Of a stretch of DNA of 8,545 nucleotides, positions 7,360 through 8,545 are shown piece after piece. The notes below the pieces were generated by a model, which saw only the letters and a list, made by a program, of their open reading frames with translations, had not been told where the DNA came from and searched no databases. The translations under genes were made by a program, and so were the position numbers. Each line of letters begins with the position of its first letter. Within the stretch, counting starts at the first letter, position 1. This DNA comes from Deltaproteobacteria bacterium (GTDB lineage Bacteria; Desulfobacterota; Desulfobacteria; Desulfobacterales; JAFDDL01), in NCBI GenBank assembly GCA_019310865.1, contig JAFDDL010000135.1, forward strand, positions 1-8,545. The letters are read 5' to 3'.

Positions 7360-7485
7360 TTAATTTTTACCTAATATGGCACTTAATAGCAGTAAGTACA
7401 TAAAATCATGAGCCTCGAACGCTCGTGATACGTTGGAGATATATGGAGTCGTAACGACCAAAATCACAAGCCAAGTCCGCGCCAT
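7360..7485 (-). CDS. Possible 41-residue hydrophobic peptide upstream of the nitrilase gene
   Basis: An ATG at 7485 opens a 41-codon frame ending in TAA at 7360, only 19 bases before the nitrilase ATG and on the same strand. The peptide has two hydrophobic stretches, TWLVILVVTTPYI near the start and DFMYLLLLSAIL near the end, separated by a polar linker. There is no convincing Shine-Dalgarno sequence at the ATG. A 9-base stem-loop (7405-7429) lies inside the frame. It matches no family I can name. It may instead be a chance frame through a structured non-coding or repeated element. Confidence 0.25.
   Translation of the reverse strand: MARTWLVILVVTTPYISNVSRAFEAHDFMYLLLLSAILGKN
7405..7429. repeat. 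Stem-loop, 9-base arms with one wobble position
   Basis: ATCATGAGC at 7405-7413 faces GCTCGTGAT at 7421-7429 across the seven-base loop CTCGAAC. Eight of nine pairs are Watson-Crick, and the ninth is T.G read on the + strand. On the - strand (the strand of the flanking genes) the stem is followed by TTTTA, too short a T-run to call an intrinsic terminator. It lies 65 bases upstream of the nitrilase start, so a leader structure for that gene is possible. Confidence 0.55.
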
Positions 7486-7500
7486 CACGACGGGCACCGA

Positions 7501-7587
7501 ACCCAACTACAGCACAAAACTATAACCGATAGGCGTATGCGAAAACTACCGCGCGCGGATTTGGTCTTGTGCATTTTTTTGTTAGCA
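7501..7587 (-). repeat. Imperfect inverted repeat with loosely attC-like boxes
   Basis: Arms GCACAAAACTATAACCG (7512-7528) and CGGATTTGGTCTTGTGC (7556-7572) are complementary at 13 of 17 positions, with a perfect six-base outer end. The 27-base centre contains part of the palindrome CCGCGCGCGG. Read on the - strand, the element runs from TGCTAAC (7587-7581) to GTTGGGT (7507-7501). GTTGGGT fits the integron attC box GTTRRRY exactly, but TGCTAAC fits RYYYAAC poorly, and the two spacers differ (8 versus 4 bases). It starts 45 bases beyond the methyltransferase stop, where an attC site of a cassette would sit. No integrase or second attC is visible. Imperfect repeats of this quality occur by chance in a window this size, so the attC reading is speculative. 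Confidence 0.3.
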
Positions 7588-7602
7588 ATCATTTTCATAC
7601 AA

Positions 7603-7630
7603 ATGCTGTATTTTATGTACGTTACAGCAT
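7603..7630. repeat. Perfect 8-base inverted repeat next to the methyltransferase stop
   Basis: ATGCTGTA at 7603-7610 and TACAGCAT at 7623-7630 are exact reverse complements with a 12-base spacer. On the - strand the element begins one base after the methyltransferase TAA. The stem is A+T-rich and followed only by TTTG, so it is at best a weak terminator. A 3' mRNA hairpin or a site for a dimeric binding protein are alternatives. Confidence 0.5.
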
Positions 7631-7631
7631 A

Positions 7632-8441
7632 TTACTCGCCTGTTGAATACTTCAATGCCTCCAAGGTTTTATGCGGCAATTTTACGGCTCGTGTCGCAAT
7701 AAATCGATCCGTAAAGCGATCCAACACTTCGTTGCCTGTATCCTCATAGAATCCTGTTAACACAAAGCCCACCCCTATCTGCCCCTGAATCTGATCAGAG
7801 AGGGAATGGCCGAATTCAAACGGGTTGTGCTCTTGCCGATACTGCTGTTTCCGCTCCGGTGAAAGGGCATGAAGATCTGAATACGGAATGGCATGTTTCA
7901 GCACACACATCTGGGTGGAATCCGCTTCATCCCAGTCAATCATATAGGAAATGGGGTTACAAAATCCTGACAAAAGTCTCCCACCCTCTTTAAGGACGCG
8001 ATAGCATTCGCGCCACACCGGCAAAATGTCATCAATAAAACAGTTCGAAACCGGATGAATGATCATATCGAAGCTCTTCTCGGAAAAACACTGCAAATCC
8101 TGCATGTTTCCCTGAACGGTCGTGATGCCAAGATGAAACTGTTCAGACAGATCGGCATCACGTTGGAGTTGGGCATCCGAGTTGTCAAACACCGTCACAG
8201 AGGCACCGGCTGCCGCAAGAAGTGGGCCTTGCTGCCCACCACCGGAGGCTAAGCACAGGATATGTGCCTGAGCAATATCGCCAAGCCAGTCTTGTGGGAT
8301 CGGCTTCTTTGGGGTTAACACGATCTGGAAATCGCCACGAGCTGCCGCCCCTATCGCCTGTGATGTGACGGGAATTGTCCATTCGTTTCCGTTCTTGACG
8401 TGCTGGTTCCATGCCACTCGATTATGCTCAAGAATATTCAT
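7632..8441 (-). CDS. Class I SAM-dependent methyltransferase
   Basis: This is a cytoplasmic methyltransferase that uses S-adenosylmethionine; the acceptor is unknown. The 269 residues show the Rossmann-like order. Motif I is ILCLASGGGQQGP (61-73), a glycine-rich SAM loop. VTVFDNSDAQL follows (82-92), whose D86 likely binds the SAM ribose, then QGNMQDL (110-116) and SFDMIIHPVSNCF (123-135), and the post-motif region RVLKEGGRLLSGF (148-160). The N-terminus MNILEHNRVAW resembles that of a widespread uncharacterised methyltransferase family. The ATG at 8441 is chosen over the in-frame ATG at 8492 because GGAG lies six bases upstream and homolog-like sequence begins there. It overlaps the end of the upstream frame by 14 bases, implying coupling. 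It may modify a small molecule or quinone/lipid-like acceptor, but nothing in the sequence decides this. Confidence 0.88.
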   Translation of the reverse strand: MNILEHNRVAWNQHVKNGNEWTIPVTSQAIGAAARGDFQIVLTPKKPIPQDWLGDIAQAHILCLASGGGQQGPLLAAAGASVTVFDNSDAQLQRDADLSEQFHLGITTVQGNMQDLQCFSEKSFDMIIHPVSNCFIDDILPVWRECYRVLKEGGRLLSGFCNPISYMIDWDEADSTQMCVLKHAIPYSDLHALSPERKQQYRQEHNPFEFGHSLSDQIQGQIGVGFVLTGFYEDTGNEVLDRFTDRFIATRAVKLPHKTLEALKYSTGE

Positions 8442-8545
8442 TAGGTTCTCCACACAACGCATTCTGCCATCTTTTGTGTATCCTGTCCTCACATGGCACT
8501 GTCGGTCCCCAGTGCTCGATTGCTTCTTTTCGCAACGTGTCGAGT
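8428..8545 (-). CDS. C-terminal end of an unidentified upstream gene (5' partial)
   Basis: A - strand frame open from the window edge ends in TGA at 8430-8428, 14 bases inside the methyltransferase gene. The last 38 residues include LDTLRKEAIEHWG followed by a charged, Trp-containing stretch. This composition looks like a real, soluble protein terminus and contains no chance-like cysteine or serine runs. The overlap with the next start and the GGAG within this frame (8448-8451) fit a two-gene operon. The methyltransferase frame is also open to the window edge, so the alternative is a longer methyltransferase N-terminus. I do not recognise a family. Confidence 0.5.
   Translation of the reverse strand, partial: LDTLRKEAIEHWGPTVPCEDRIHKRWQNALCGEPNEYS
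8448..8451 (-). promoter_or_regulatory. Ribosome binding site fixing the methyltransferase start
   Basis: Read on the - strand, GGAG is followed by six bases (AACCTA) and then the ATG at 8441. No comparable motif precedes the in-frame ATG at 8492, so the shorter 269-residue product is preferred. Confidence 0.65.

Noticed and set aside
7405..7429. tRNA T-arm (GTTCGAG loop flanked by GAGC/GCTC on the minus strand)
   Set aside because: No acceptor, D or anticodon stems can be formed around it, and the loop register does not fit a 5-base T-stem.
7549..7558. Palindrome CCGCGCGCGG as an independent operator
   Set aside because: It is a short alternating CG run within the larger imperfect inverted repeat; nothing supports a separate function.
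7537..7749. Plus-strand 70-codon frame with a hydrophobic N-terminal stretch
   Set aside because: Over half of it is antisense to the end of the methyltransferase gene, AGG is only three bases before the ATG, and no family is recognisable.
8442..8492. Methyltransferase start at the upstream ATG 8492
   Set aside because: The added 17 residues lack family resemblance, no ribosome binding site precedes 8492, and GGAG is well placed before the ATG at 8441.
1..8545. CRISPR array, complete insertion sequence, rRNA or tRNA gene
   Set aside because: No regularly spaced direct repeats, transposase, conserved rRNA segments or cloverleaf were found on either strand by reading.

Overview
The window looks like a chromosomal piece of an anaerobic, energy-conserving bacterium, most likely a sulfate-reducing or syntrophic Desulfobacterota member (Desulfobacterales-like). 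The reasons are the many iron-sulfur electron carriers, an ETF pair next to a membrane CCG-domain (HdrD/GlpC-like) ETF:menaquinone oxidoreductase, and a NuoF-like flavoprotein carrying a bacterial-type ferredoxin tail. Taxonomy is inferred from gene content only.

Left part (1-6005, + strand): a tight co-directional run of five genes. A 5'-truncated NuoF-like NADH-binding FMN/FeS subunit overlaps by one base a short 203-residue NuoG/HoxU-like FeS protein. Then come etfB (TTG start behind a consensus AGGAGG), etfA and a 701-residue membrane protein. That protein has an N-terminal NarI-like cytochrome b domain, two [4Fe-4S] ferredoxin motifs and two CCG domains, which is the architecture of EMO, the ETF:(mena)quinone oxidoreductase. 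Read together, they could pass electrons between NADH, ETF (from acyl-CoA dehydrogenases encoded elsewhere) and the menaquinone pool. ETF-to-quinone transfer rests on known families; the NADH link is inferred from adjacency.

Middle (6006-6542): about 540 bases between convergent genes with no gene I can support. It begins with a cluster of five TTCAAG/CTTGAA hexamers forming two perfect inverted repeats just after the EMO-like stop codon. I see no classical terminator.

Right part (6543-8545, - strand): an accessory-looking set read leftwards. It holds the last 38 codons of an unknown gene, a class I SAM-dependent methyltransferase overlapping that gene by 14 bases, about 290 bases with several inverted repeats (one loosely integron attC-like) and a possible 41-residue hydrophobic peptide, and then a visibly A+T-rich nitrilase-superfamily hydrolase. 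This side has no evident functional link to the respiratory operon.
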